NCBI RefSeq assembly: GCF_008630065.1
Contig: NZ_VWPL01000029.1
Span: 1 to 42,053, forward strand
Reading direction: 5' to 3'
Source of the DNA: Blastochloris sulfoviridis
GTDB taxonomy: Bacteria; Pseudomonadota; Alphaproteobacteria; Rhizobiales; Xanthobacteraceae
Length of the DNA: 42,053 bases
Shown one piece after another: positions 33,619-41,971 of the stretch. The notes below the pieces were generated by a model, which saw nothing but the letters and a program-made list of their open reading frames with translations, had not been told where the DNA came from and did no database searches. Made by a program: the position numbers and the translations under genes. Numbering within the stretch: position 1 is the stretch's first letter; the number at the start of each line of letters is the position of its first letter.

Positions 33619-35931
33619 TCAATCCTGCAGGTATTTCGTGAGACGTTTACCCATGGAGTGCCACCAAGAACCGACGGTGACGAGGACGGAGAAGAGCCAG
33701 CATACGATCGCGATCAGACTGGTGTAGAGAAAGGCGAGGTCTCGATGCGGCTCCATGCTCCCGAAGTCATCCGGCACGACGGCGCGAAGTGCCGGCCAGG
33801 AAACGTGGATCGCGACGAGCAGCGCCGCCAGTGCCAGCGCAAGTCCGGGCGCAAGGTGCAAGGTCATCACCTTCAGCATGTCGAGCTGCCCGAAACCGTG
33901 GGCGCGGAACAGCGCCAGAACCCGCTTGTTGCGTTCGAGCAGGCCGTTGACGACGATGAAGACGATGAACCCGAGGCAGAAGAAGTTGAGCGCGACGAGC
34001 CCGCTGGGTAGCCAGTCCGCGGCAGTGGCGATCTGCTGCAGCGTGCGCACCGCGGCCTCGCTGTCGTCCCGAATGACGTAGCCCCGAGCGTGGAGCACAG
34101 TCTTGGCAGTCTCGAAGCCGGAGATAGGGAAATAGGCGGTCGCGATCCGGAACGGCTCGGGCGGCATCTCGCCCCGGTTGGCGATGCGCTGCACGTCCTG
34201 CTCAAGGACCAGCAACTGTGCGGGGGCGGGATGAAGCGGAGGCATCTGACGCGCGACGCCAACAATCTCGAGACGAACCGGCGCGGACCGCCCGTTCGCA
34301 TCGACGGCCGCCCACTCCACCTCGACTGGGCCGTCGAAAGCGAACCCGCAGTGGCGGCGTAGGAGTTCCACGATGCGCACGTCGAGGATCGCGAGTGCGG
34401 GGGCATCCGCAAGGCCGGCGGACTCGGTTGCACGCTGCGCGATCGCGGCTATCCGTGCTTGGGACACCCCTGCTCCAACCAGCTCGGTCTGGCGAAGCAG
34501 CGGGTCGTCCCGATCAAGCGCCACCGTGTCCAGCGCCGTCCACTCCCCGCAGCCGTCGCGGCCTTCGGAAAACCGGATCTCAGAGCGGGGGACGGTGCGG
34601 CGGCCGAACACCTTTACACGGTCGGGGTCGCCCCGGGCCAGATCACTCCTGCTCAGTCCGTCGCGGATCGCGTCGCGGATCGCGACCAGCGTCGTGGCCG
34701 CGTAGAGCCGCTCCGCGGTGCCTATGCCGCGTCGCTCCGAATCGAGCACGATCTCGTGCTCAAACACGATGCGCGCCACGGCCGGATCCTGCAGACGAAC
34801 ATCGGAATAGACGGTCGCGGTTCGACCGAGCATGAGCGCCAGGAACATCTGGGTGAGCAGCACCGTGAGCACGATCGCCAGACCCCACCCGGAATAGCGG
34901 AGCGGGAACCCGACGATTGTGCGGAACCAGTAACGAATGCGACCGGTCGCCGGCAGTGCGAAGCCCGGGTCGACCCGCCCGATCAGCGCCTGGAGGCCAA
35001 GCGGCATCAACGGGTCAGCGCGCACGTCCTCGACGCGCACGGCCCCCGGCCGGTCGGTCGAGAGCGCGTTGGCGATCCAGTGGGCATAGGTCGACTTGCC
35101 GACGTCGAGCGTGGCGGCATCGCGATCAGCATCGTCGCCACTCGCCGTCCTGATGCCGCGGCAATCGAGCTTGCGGGCGAAGCCCTCGAGCGCTGCACGA
35201 CGCCGCTCCGGCTCGCCGGCATCGAGCGCCTCGGCAGTCTCGCCGTCGGGGCGAGCGATCCTGCCACGGGAGAGGAACACGAAATGATCGGCGTAGCGGG
35301 ACGCCAAGTCGAGATCGTGCGTCACCCACAGGACCGGGCGGCCGGAGCTCTGCGACCAGTGCTGCAGCGCCAACATGACGGCGTCGGCATTCTCCCGGTC
35401 GAGGCTGCTGGTCGGCTCGTCGCAGAGAATTGCGCGGGCGCCGGTCAGCAGCGCCCGCATTACCGCGAAGCGCTGGGCCTCGCCGCCGGACAGGAGGCGG
35501 GTACGCTTGGCCAGCAGAGTGTGCTCGGTATCGAGCAAGCCGAGCGTGCGGAGCAGCCGGCGGGTCTCCGCCAGGGTCGGCGGCCGCCCGGCCGTCCCGG
35601 CCGCGACCCGCCCCTGCAGCATGTTCGCCGCGCCACTCGCCGCGCCGAGCAGCATCGACGACTGAAAGACGAAGGCGACGTCGCCGGCCGCGTGACCGCC
35701 GCCTCGGGCATCCTCGTCGCCGAAGCGCAGATGCCCGCCCTCGCCGATGGTCGGCGGGACGAAGCCCGCTAGTATCGACAGCAGCGTCGATTTGCCGGAA
35801 CCGGACGGCCCGATGATCGCCGTGATGCCGGTCTTCGGCGTGTCGAGCGCGTCGATCACGACGCCCTGGACAGCGTCGCACGCCGTCGTGTTCTGGCCGT
35901 AGGTGAAGGATACAGATCGCAGCGAGAACAT
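33619..35931 (-). CDS. MacB-like ABC transporter, fused ATPase and permease
   Basis: 770 residues, ATG at 35931. Residues 1-250 are an ABC ATPase: Walker A GPSGSGKST (41-49), signature LSGGEAQRF (147-155), Walker B AILCDEPTSSLD (167-178), and an H-loop WVTHDLD. The rest has one TM segment near 375-397 (GLAIVLTVLLTQMFLALMLG), a periplasmic domain of about 270 residues, and three TM segments near the end (LNFFCLGFIVFIVVNGLL, LALALAALLVAIHVSW, LIAIVCWLFSVLVTVG). Order and topology are those of MacB, a mechanotransmission transporter that works on substrates in the periplasm rather than across the inner membrane. No MacA or TolC partner is in the operon; the exported proteins nearby may take that place. 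It begins 4 bp after the four-TM gene. The MacB type is firm, the substrate unknown. Confidence 0.9.
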   Translation of the reverse strand: MFSLRSVSFTYGQNTTACDAVQGVVIDALDTPKTGITAIIGPSGSGKSTLLSILAGFVPPTIGEGGHLRFGDEDARGGGHAAGDVAFVFQSSMLLGAASGAANMLQGRVAAGTAGRPPTLAETRRLLRTLGLLDTEHTLLAKRTRLLSGGEAQRFAVMRALLTGARAILCDEPTSSLDRENADAVMLALQHWSQSSGRPVLWVTHDLDLASRYADHFVFLSRGRIARPDGETAEALDAGEPERRRAALEGFARKLDCRGIRTASGDDADRDAATLDVGKSTYAHWIANALSTDRPGAVRVEDVRADPLMPLGLQALIGRVDPGFALPATGRIRYWFRTIVGFPLRYSGWGLAIVLTVLLTQMFLALMLGRTATVYSDVRLQDPAVARIVFEHEIVLDSERRGIGTAERLYAATTLVAIRDAIRDGLSRSDLARGDPDRVKVFGRRTVPRSEIRFSEGRDGCGEWTALDTVALDRDDPLLRQTELVGAGVSQARIAAIAQRATESAGLADAPALAILDVRIVELLRRHCGFAFDGPVEVEWAAVDANGRSAPVRLEIVGVARQMPPLHPAPAQLLVLEQDVQRIANRGEMPPEPFRIATAYFPISGFETAKTVLHARGYVIRDDSEAAVRTLQQIATAADWLPSGLVALNFFCLGFIVFIVVNGLLERNKRVLALFRAHGFGQLDMLKVMTLHLAPGLALALAALLVAIHVSWPALRAVVPDDFGSMEPHRDLAFLYTSLIAIVCWLFSVLVTVGSWWHSMGKRLTKYLQD

Positions 35932-35935
35932 CACG

Positions 35936-36403
35936 TCATATCTCGGGTTGTTGGCCGCCGGCGCGCCGCGCCAGCAGTCCGAGGCCAGCGGCGAGGCCGA
36001 CCGTAACCGCGGCGACGGCGATCGACTCCCACGGCCAGGCACCATCCCGCCCGAGGCCGGTGAGAATAGTGCCGACAGCCCACAACACCGCGACGATCAC
36101 GGAGGCGGATGCGCCCAGCCCGCCGCGCGGCAGGCGCGATATCGTCACCCACAGCACGCCGGCCGCCAGCGCCCAGGCGGTCACCGCGACGCCGACATTG
36201 ACCGCGACCTGCGCGGGGAGACCGCCGGCCAGGCGCGCGAGCGTCGGCAGCAGCGCGCCCGCCGGATCAAGCAGCATCGACCACGCTGTCACCCACAGGA
36301 CCGTCGCGGCCCCCAGCGCCGCGGCCACCGGAACAGCGGCGCACGGCCGCGGAAGCAGGAGCAGGACGCCGGCGACGGCCGTGGCTGCGAAGAGCGCGCT
36401 CAT
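35936..36403 (-). CDS. Four-TM membrane protein in envelope operon
   Basis: 155 residues from the ATG at 36403, overlapping the preceding stop (ATGA). Nearly the whole chain is hydrophobic, with TM segments at about 2-20, 22-42, 57-80 and 90-115, and possibly a fifth at 125-147 that ends in LLARRAGGQQ. No motif is recognised. It lies between an exported helical protein and the MacB-like transporter, 4 bp before the latter, so it may be a membrane partner of the transporter or the channel. Confidence 0.7.
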   Translation of the reverse strand: MSALFAATAVAGVLLLLPRPCAAVPVAAALGAATVLWVTAWSMLLDPAGALLPTLARLAGGLPAQVAVNVGVAVTAWALAAGVLWVTISRLPRGGLGASASVIVAVLWAVGTILTGLGRDGAWPWESIAVAAVTVGLAAGLGLLARRAGGQQPEI

Positions 36404-37389
36404 CGCGTCTCCCCCAAGGTGGCGAGCTCGCGGATCATCAGCTCTTCGCAGCTGCCGGCTCGCGCCCGCCGCGCGAGGTCGCCGAGCGCGGCCGCCTCGA
36501 CCGGCCGATTGCGTGTCACGTGGGCGAGGAGGCCGGTCACGAAGCTGCGCCAGGACGCGTCGGGGCCGCTCCCGGCGAGGCCCGGCGATTCGAGCCGCCG
36601 CGCGATGACGTGGTCGACATGCCCAACGAGCAGCGGGCAGGCGCTGGCCTGCGAAACATCCAGCGCGCGCGTGCTGAGCGCTCGAATCGCGCCGGGGCAG
36701 CTGTCCTCGCTTCGGGCAGCCCGCCCCTTGAACCACGCCAGGAGGCGCCACACCCGCACCGAGAAATGCGATGGGTCTTTCTGGAGCGCCTCGGTAAGCA
36801 GCTCGTCGAGCACGCTCGCCCAGTCTCGCGGCGTCGCGCCGTCTTCGGCGACTAGGACCCGGAAGAACAATCGATCCGACAGCAGCGCCGCCGGCACGTC
36901 GCCCGGCGGCCCGCTTTCCTCCAGCACCCGCTTCGCGGCGGAGGTGTCGCGGAACTGCAGGGCGGTGAGGATCTTCTCGTTGAGGAGGATCGCCCGGTGC
37001 GTGCCGTCGAGACCCTCGCTGTGGAGGGCGGCATCGATCAGGGCGTAGGCCTGCTCCGGCACGTCGCTGAGGGCGGCAGCCGACATCATGCGGCGTACGT
37101 TCGGCGGCCAGTCGATGTCGTCGAGCGCGCCGCGCATCGCCGCCGTGTCACCGAAGCGGACGTCTCCCTCCTGGCACCCCGCCTCACGCTGCTCGCGGAC
37201 CCGGCAGCGGTCGACGATGTGGGGCGCCGGAGCAGACCAGACCCACTCGAGCCCGTGCCGCGTCCAGGTCGCCGCAGGTGCCACCGCACCCGCCGGATCG
37301 CTCCGCGCACAGCCGTCGTTGGCGACCGCTGCCGTCGCGATCGACACGACCGCGGCGACGGTGACCACCATGGACGCCCGCCAAATCAC
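36400..37389 (-). CDS. Exported helical-repeat protein of unknown function
   Basis: 329 residues from a GTG at 37389 that overlaps the preceding stop (GTGA) and has AGAGGA eight bases upstream; the in-frame ATG six codons later is the alternative. Signal peptide VVTVAAVVSIATAAVAND. The rest is helical, with helix pairs such as VPEQAYALIDAALHSEGLDG, ILLNEKILTALQFRDTS and VLDELLTEALQKDPSH that look like TPR/Sel1-type repeats, although I cannot fit a strict consensus. Cys residues are spaced as if disulfide-bonded. A scaffold role in the periplasm would fit. Confidence 0.7.
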   Translation of the reverse strand: MIWRASMVVTVAAVVSIATAAVANDGCARSDPAGAVAPAATWTRHGLEWVWSAPAPHIVDRCRVREQREAGCQEGDVRFGDTAAMRGALDDIDWPPNVRRMMSAAALSDVPEQAYALIDAALHSEGLDGTHRAILLNEKILTALQFRDTSAAKRVLEESGPPGDVPAALLSDRLFFRVLVAEDGATPRDWASVLDELLTEALQKDPSHFSVRVWRLLAWFKGRAARSEDSCPGAIRALSTRALDVSQASACPLLVGHVDHVIARRLESPGLAGSGPDASWRSFVTGLLAHVTRNRPVEAAALGDLARRARAGSCEELMIRELATLGETR

Positions 37390-38018
37390 CGGAAGATCCT
37401 CTGTGCGGCGAAGCTGCCGGCATCGAGGGCGATGGCGCGAGAGACGCGACCGCTCTCGGCCGCGGCCGGCAGCACCTCGACCCGAAGCCGGATCCGGCAT
37501 GCCGACGCCCACGACAGCAGCGGCGCGATGGACGGCTCGCGCTGGTCGACCCAAGCTGTGAGGAGCCGTCGAACGCTCCCCGGGCACGGCGCGCCGGCGC
37601 CGAGGGGCGTCACTTCCCGCACCCAGGCGGCCGGCAGCGCACCGGGCGTGAACACCAGATTGACCGCGAACTCGTTCGGTGCGGCGCCTTGGCCCGCGTG
37701 GAAGCTGGCGTGACCGTCCTCGCCCCCCGCGGTGCCCGGCGGCGCGGCGACGATCTCGCGGGCCAGGGCACCGAGGTCGAGCATCGTCACGATGCCCCCC
37801 GACACGATCGCGAAGCCGCCCCGCTCGCGGACCGGGCTCCAGGTCGCGGGCAGGACCTCGACCGTCTCCGCAGTCTGGCCGATCGAGGTCACCGGCACCG
37901 GCGGCGCATCGGGCGCCGCACTGAATGCCGCGAAGATGAAGGCCACCAGCACGGCCGCGAAGAACCCGACGGACAGGTCGATCGCGGCGGTTTCATCCTC
38001 GCCCAGCACGTTGCTCAC
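37386..38018 (-). CDS. ExbD/TolR-like single-TM protein, second copy
   Basis: 210 residues. A short acidic cytoplasmic N-terminus (MSNVLGEDETAAIDLSVGFF) leads into one TM helix (AAVLVAFIFAAFSA) and a long periplasmic domain. That is ExbD/TolR topology, and the Asp at the membrane entry (AIDLSVGF) fits the proton-carrying Asp of that family. The periplasmic part is longer than usual (about 170 residues) and ends with a helix before RIFR. It overlaps the upstream ExbD-like gene by 4 bp (ATGA) and the next gene by 4 bp (GTGA). The assignment rests on topology and gene order more than on sequence. Confidence 0.65.
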   Translation of the reverse strand: MSNVLGEDETAAIDLSVGFFAAVLVAFIFAAFSAAPDAPPVPVTSIGQTAETVEVLPATWSPVRERGGFAIVSGGIVTMLDLGALAREIVAAPPGTAGGEDGHASFHAGQGAAPNEFAVNLVFTPGALPAAWVREVTPLGAGAPCPGSVRRLLTAWVDQREPSIAPLLSWASACRIRLRVEVLPAAAESGRVSRAIALDAGSFAAQRIFR

Positions 38019-38506
38019 TCTCCGAAATCGAGCGACACGGCGACTGGCGTGACGGTAAAGATCATCCGAGCATCGGGCGGCGCGTCCGGCTCGATCACGT
38101 CGCGATTGTGCCGGTCGACGAGGTCGCGCTGGAACTCGCGCAGGCAGCGGGGCCCCGGTGGGCGCGACGGCGTCGATGCCAGCGCGATCGTGTAGAAGGG
38201 ACGGTCCGGGAGCCCGAGCAGACCGACCGCGCGCGCCAAGTCGGCCGCGTCCGCCGCGGCGACGGTGCGCGGCGCTGAGCGCGTCACTGCATCGGCCGCG
38301 ACGACGAGGAACGCCGCCTGCCCCGCGCGCGGGCAGAAGCTGACGAGATCGGCCTGGATCGGCAGCCGAACCGGCTCGTGCGGACGGGACACCGCCAGGG
38401 CCATGATGAGCGAGGAGGTCGCGGCGATGAAGATGTCGGTCATGACGATCCCGAACCCACCGAACGCCCGATCAGCATCTGTGTCCGCGTTCACGTGTCG
38501 AGCCAC
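38015..38506 (-). CDS. ExbD/TolR-like single-TM protein, first copy
   Basis: 163 residues. N-terminal cytoplasmic stretch ADTDADRAFGGFGIVMTD, one TM helix (IFIAATSSLIMALAV) and a periplasmic domain with alternating strands and helices (QAAFLVVAADAVTRSAP). The Asp at the start of the helix (MTDIFIA) fits the ion-carrying residue of ExbD/MotB-type stators. It overlaps the TolQ-like gene by 16 bp and the second ExbD-like gene by 4 bp, which supports a stator complex of one channel protein and two different anchors. Confidence 0.7.
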   Translation of the reverse strand: MARHVNADTDADRAFGGFGIVMTDIFIAATSSLIMALAVSRPHEPVRLPIQADLVSFCPRAGQAAFLVVAADAVTRSAPRTVAAADAADLARAVGLLGLPDRPFYTIALASTPSRPPGPRCLREFQRDLVDRHNRDVIEPDAPPDARMIFTVTPVAVSLDFGE

Positions 38507-38979
38507 AGGCGCGCCGCCTTGCGGAAGAACATGATGGTCAACGCACCCGACAGGCCGAGGAACGTGGTGTCGAACGCGGTGTAGAGCCCACCGATCAGGG
38601 CACTCGGGTCACCGGCGTCCATCGCCTGTCGAAGTCCGGCGACCGCGACCGAGATTCCGACGACCGTCCCCATGAAGCCGAAGGACGTGAACAAGGTCTG
38701 CGCCCAGGCGCCGAACGTGTCGTAGGCTATCGCGGTCTCCCGGGTCGGATGGCGGGCCGCCAGCCAGGCCGCATGAGGCACGAGCGCGATCCAGCCGACT
38801 AGCATCGGTGCCTGGAACAGCGAGAAGATGCTGCGCTTGAGCATCGCGGACAGATAGTCGTCGCCCGTCAGCAGGTCCGGCATCGCCGGCGCGATGGTCA
38901 GGGCGAGCAGGTAGCTCGCCCCGACCACCAAGAACCAGCCGACGGCAGTTGCGGCGATCGTTCGCTCGGTCTTCGGCAT
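38491..38979 (-). CDS. TolQ/ExbB/MotA-like proton-channel protein
   Basis: 162 residues with three TM segments: VGWFLVVGASYLLALTIAP (13-31), MLVGWIALVPHAAWLA (about 59-74), and two close helices near FGFMGTVVGISVAVAGL and FLGLSGALTIMFF. The GFMGTVVGI stretch and TAFDTTFLGLSGAL are the conserved signature of the MotA/TolQ/ExbB family. The protein is shorter than typical TolQ (about 230). Such channels use the proton motive force to move or power a partner across the envelope. It lies 12 bp after the coiled-coil gene and overlaps the ExbD-like gene. Confidence 0.85.
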   Translation of the reverse strand: MPKTERTIAATAVGWFLVVGASYLLALTIAPAMPDLLTGDDYLSAMLKRSIFSLFQAPMLVGWIALVPHAAWLAARHPTRETAIAYDTFGAWAQTLFTSFGFMGTVVGISVAVAGLRQAMDAGDPSALIGGLYTAFDTTFLGLSGALTIMFFRKAARLWLDT

Positions 38980-38990
38980 GGCGAGAACCG

Positions 38991-39683
38991 TCAGGGGCTG
39001 CTCGCGTCGAGCAGGCCGCGCGTGACCATCTTGCCCTTCTCGACGATCTTCGCGAACTCGCCGACATTGGCGACGATCATATCGATGGCGCGGACCACCT
39101 CGCCGGCACGGATCAGGAACTTCAAGCGGGTCTTGTTGTCTTCGAGTTCGCGGATCACGTTGCGCGCTTCGATGATCGTGCTCCCCCGCAGCGCCTCGGC
39201 CGCCCGGAGCTCGCCGAGCTTGCGCTCGAGATTCGGCAGGGTCGCCTTGATGACGTCGTCGTTCGAGGCCCTCGCCTCGTCGATGAGACTACTGATCGCC
39301 TGCTCGATCGACGCCATCTCCGCGCGGAACGTGGACTTGTCGTCCATGCTCTCCGTGACCTGCTTCAGGCGCTCGATCATCGCGGTGACCGTCTCATCGG
39401 CCTTCTCGATGTTCTCCCGCTTGGCCTTGATCGCCGCCAGGACCGCCGGAAACTGCTTCGACTGCGCCTCCATCGCCGCCAACAGCTCGTCGACCTGCTT
39501 GGAGATCTCGGCGATCTTGGAGTCCCCGCTGCGCCCGGGCGACGGGGCCTGGGTCCGCGTGGTCTGCGTGTCGGGTGTCCGCCCGAGCACCTGCGCCTGA
39601 ACAATGTGCGATGCGCCCGCGCCGACCAGCACCGCGGCAAGCGCGGCGACACACGCGAACTCGCGTCCGAACCTCGGTCTCAT
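38991..39683 (-). CDS. Exported coiled-coil protein
   Basis: 230 residues. Signal peptide FACVAALAAVLVGAGASHIVQAQ, a Thr/Pro/Ser-rich linker, then an almost continuous helix from about 55 to 215 with heptad-like patterns (KIAEISKQVDELLAAMEAQS, AMIERLKQVTESMDD, LERKLGELRAAEALRG). Such a long helix could span part of the periplasm or extend a stator. Family unknown. It is the second gene of the operon, 42 bp after the first and 12 bp before the TolQ-like gene. Confidence 0.75.
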   Translation of the reverse strand: MRPRFGREFACVAALAAVLVGAGASHIVQAQVLGRTPDTQTTRTQAPSPGRSGDSKIAEISKQVDELLAAMEAQSKQFPAVLAAIKAKRENIEKADETVTAMIERLKQVTESMDDKSTFRAEMASIEQAISSLIDEARASNDDVIKATLPNLERKLGELRAAEALRGSTIIEARNVIRELEDNKTRLKFLIRAGEVVRAIDMIVANVGEFAKIVEKGKMVTRGLLDASSP

Positions 39684-39725
39684 TCTTCCCTCTCGAACAT
39701 TCCAGCACCGGCACGTGTCGTACGA

Positions 39726-40655
39726 TTATTTCCCCGCCTTCACCGTCCCATTCGGGTCACAGAACAACATGTGAAACCGCGCGACCTGCTCGATCGTCTT
39801 CGTCGCGTTCTGGAGGATGCGGACGGATTCACTCAAGCGAGCCATGCCGGGCTTCAGCTTGTCGAGTTGGGTCCGCATGTCCCGAACCAAGTTGTCGGGC
39901 AGGCTGTCGGACGGCGACGGTACAGGCGTGAGGCCGCGCCGGTTGTCACCACCGGCCAAGCCATCCAGCGACTTCGGCGCCGTGTCCGTTCCTACGGCGC
40001 TCATGTCCTCGACCTGACGTGGCGACACGTGCCGCTCCCATACGGTCTGACAGTTCTGGATGCTACTCGCACGCTCCTGCAGCGCGCCCAGGATCTTCGG
40101 GTTCTGCGTTGCGATCTCGTAGTTCCGGTCGAGCTCGGCCATGGAGAACGCACACAGTCGCTGCCTGTTGCTGACGTGGGTCCAGTCGCGCTTCAGGAGC
40201 TCGCCGTACTTGGTGAGTTCCGTCTCGATCTCGAAGGTGAGGAGATTCGCCTTCTGCTCGAGATCCCGCGGGCTCGGCGCGCACGCGGGCGTCATCCCCA
40301 AGGACTCGCATTTCAGGCGCTCGGACAGCTTCTTCGCCTCCGCACACTTCGGCTCGCCCGCAGATCGGGGGGCATCCGCCGACGACTGGCTCGTGCTCTC
40401 GGCCCGGAACGCATCTTGACACTCGGGCGCATCCGCCCGCGGCGGCCGCGCCCCGGTCACGCCGATCAATCCATTGTCTAGGCAATAGCGGGCGTGCTCT
40501 GATAAGAATTTTGCGTCGGCACAAGCGGCCTCGCAGGAGGCCAAGCACCGCTGCGCAATCTCGGGGTTACGGCAGATCTCGCTCGGGCTAAGGGCGAACG
40601 CACTTACAGCCGTCATCACCAGCAGTGCCCCCGCCGAGGGGACCAGTCTCGCCAT
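39726..40655 (-). CDS. Exported Cys-rich protein, first gene of envelope operon
   Basis: 309 residues. Signal peptide LVPSAGALLVMTAVSAFA. The first 130 residues hold many Cys in patterns such as CRNPEIAQRCLASCEAAC, RYCLDNG, PECQDAF and PKCAEAKKLSERLKCE, suggesting several disulfides in the periplasm. The middle and end are helical (ANLLTFEIETELTKYGELLK, DMRTQLDKLKPGMARLSESV), with a further Cys near the C-terminus. No family recognised. It is the promoter-proximal gene; the upstream gap (40656 on) is AT-rich and probably holds the operon promoter, though I cannot place the boxes with confidence. Confidence 0.75.
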   Translation of the reverse strand: MARLVPSAGALLVMTAVSAFALSPSEICRNPEIAQRCLASCEAACADAKFLSEHARYCLDNGLIGVTGARPPRADAPECQDAFRAESTSQSSADAPRSAGEPKCAEAKKLSERLKCESLGMTPACAPSPRDLEQKANLLTFEIETELTKYGELLKRDWTHVSNRQRLCAFSMAELDRNYEIATQNPKILGALQERASSIQNCQTVWERHVSPRQVEDMSAVGTDTAPKSLDGLAGGDNRRGLTPVPSPSDSLPDNLVRDMRTQLDKLKPGMARLSESVRILQNATKTIEQVARFHMLFCDPNGTVKAGK

Positions 40656-40815
40656 TGCGACCGCCTTCGGTTAAGGTCGCGGTAACAATGCCCTCTGGAG
40701 GCGCATATTTCCACTAAAAAATTGCGTTTTGCAGCATTTAGGTGCGATATGCGATTTTACATACGCGCAGGCTGCGGCCAGCATTCACGATCCGGAAAGA
40801 CCCTATAGCAAACAG
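40656..40815. other. AT-rich gap, probable operon promoter region and IS junction
   Basis: 160 bp between the first gene of the minus-strand operon and the IS3 remnant. The part from 40690 to 40770 is clearly richer in A and T than its surroundings (TTTCCACTAAAAAATTGCG), as expected for a promoter. No definite -35/-10 pair is assigned. Confidence 0.4.
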
Positions 40816-41310
40816 ACAGATGGTGACGCCTGCCGTGGTGCGAGATGCCGTCGCCTATCTCGTGCGCGAGCACGAGGTGAGCGAACGGCGGGCGTGCGCG
40901 ATCATCGGGCGGACCGCTCGACGGTACACTACCGCCACCGCCGGCCGGACGATGCCGCGCTGCGGACGCGCCTGCGCGAACTCGCGGCCGAGCGCCACCG
41001 GTTCGGCTATCGACGGTTGCGCATCCTGTTGCGACGCGAGGGCAAGGTGGTGAACCGCAAGAAGATCCAGCGGCTCTACCGTGAGGAAGGGCTGTCGGTC
41101 CGCCGCCGGCGCGGCCGCAAGCGGGCCATCGGACTGCCGGCGTCCGGTCCCGGTCCCGATGGTGGCGAACGCCCGCTGGTCCTTGGACTTCGTCCACGAC
41201 CAGCTCGCCAACGGCCGCCGGTTCCGCATCCTGAACATCATCGACGACGTCACCAAGGAATGCCTCGCGCACGCCCGGCAAACCGATGCAGAACAGCAAC
41301 TGCGGGGCGT
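40816..41310 (+). pseudogene. IS3-family orfB transposase, frameshifted and truncated
   Basis: Three reading frames together give an IS3-type OrfB. First: MVTPAVVRDAVAYLVREHEV then SERRACAIIG. Second, after a shift near 40915: RPDDAALRTRLRELAAERHR then FGYRRLRILLRREGKVVNRK and the REEGLSVRRRRGRKRA block. Third, after a shift near 41150: NARWSLDFVHDQLANGRRF, with the first catalytic Asp of the DDE core in DFVHD, and ILNIIDDVTKECLA. The gene stops being recognisable by about 41310, where the IS200 element begins, and no orfA is present. It is dead. Confidence 0.85.
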
Positions 41311-41331
41311 TCAAGCTGTTGAAGTAAATAT

Positions 41332-41964
41332 CCCCCGGCAAAGCCGGGGGCTTTATGGTGTGAGCCGCTCAAAGCGGCTGGACTGGGACGCTGACGCGGC
41401 CCAACGAATGGGAACCACCTGAAGGTGGTTATCTCCAGAGGCTCAACTGATCCAGCCGAGCATCCTCTTTTTCCTGGTTTTTGATGTACTCCCGGATCAT
41501 GGTTTCGTCCCGCCCAACCGTCGAAACGAAGTATCCCCTTGCTCAGAAGTGCTGTCCTGTGAAGTTTTTTCTTTTTCCGGCGTAGACGCGCGCTATGTGA
41601 ATGGCGCTCTTGCCTTTGACGTAGCCGATCACCTGCGAAACCGCGTATTTCGGCGGTATGGAGATCATCATATGTACATGATCCAGCATCAGGTGCCCTT
41701 CCTCAATTCGGCTCTCTCGCTGCTCGGCCAGTCGCCGGAATACCTCCCCCAAATCTGATCGGATATGCCCGAAAAGCTGCTTTCTTCGACCCTTTGGGAT
41801 GAAAACGATGTGGTATTTGCACTCCCACCTCGTGTGACTTAGACTCTCAAACTCGTCCATCGTGACTTGACCTTTCGTGTGCTTTGGCGGCTCACGACGG
41901 TGATTGTCACGATGGACTCCCTGATACGTCAAACATTTGGGAGTCACCCCGGCAAAGCCGGGGG
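41332..41964 (-). mobile_element. IS200/IS605-type element (IS200-like)
   Basis: The element is bounded by two near-identical stem-loops: CCCCCGGC-AAA-GCCGGGGG at 41332-41350 and CCCCGGC-AAA-GCCGGGG at 41947-41963. A third one, AACCACC-TGAA-GGTGGTT, lies at 41413-41430, just beyond the tnpA stop. End hairpins without long inverted repeats are usual for IS200/IS605 elements, which are excised as single strands. It sits exactly between the IS3 and IS110 remnants. There is no tnpB. Confidence 0.75.
41429..41860 (-). pseudogene. tnpA: IS200 tnpA transposase with in-frame stop replacing a conserved Trp
   Basis: From the ATG at 41860 the protein reads CKYHIVFIPKGRRKQLFG, later HLMLDHVHMMISIPPKYAVS (HUH motif as DHVHM) and VIGYVKGKSAIHIAR. 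It stops after TGQHF at a TGA (complement at 41543-41545). In the same frame it continues as ARGYFVSTVGRDETMIREYI to a TAA at 41429-41431. The normal family sequence is HFWARGYF, so a TGG codon for Trp became TGA. The catalytic Tyr in the helix with STVG is expected to lie after this point or near it, so the shortened protein is probably inactive. Confidence 0.85.
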
Positions 41965-41971
41965 ATTACAT

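Noticed and set aside
38015-38979. Identification of the envelope operon as Zorya, because of the MotA/ExbB-like and single-TM pair
   Set aside because: The TolQ-like protein is short and lacks the long cytoplasmic tail of ZorA, the ExbD-like proteins show no OmpA-like domain, and no ZorC, D or E gene is present.
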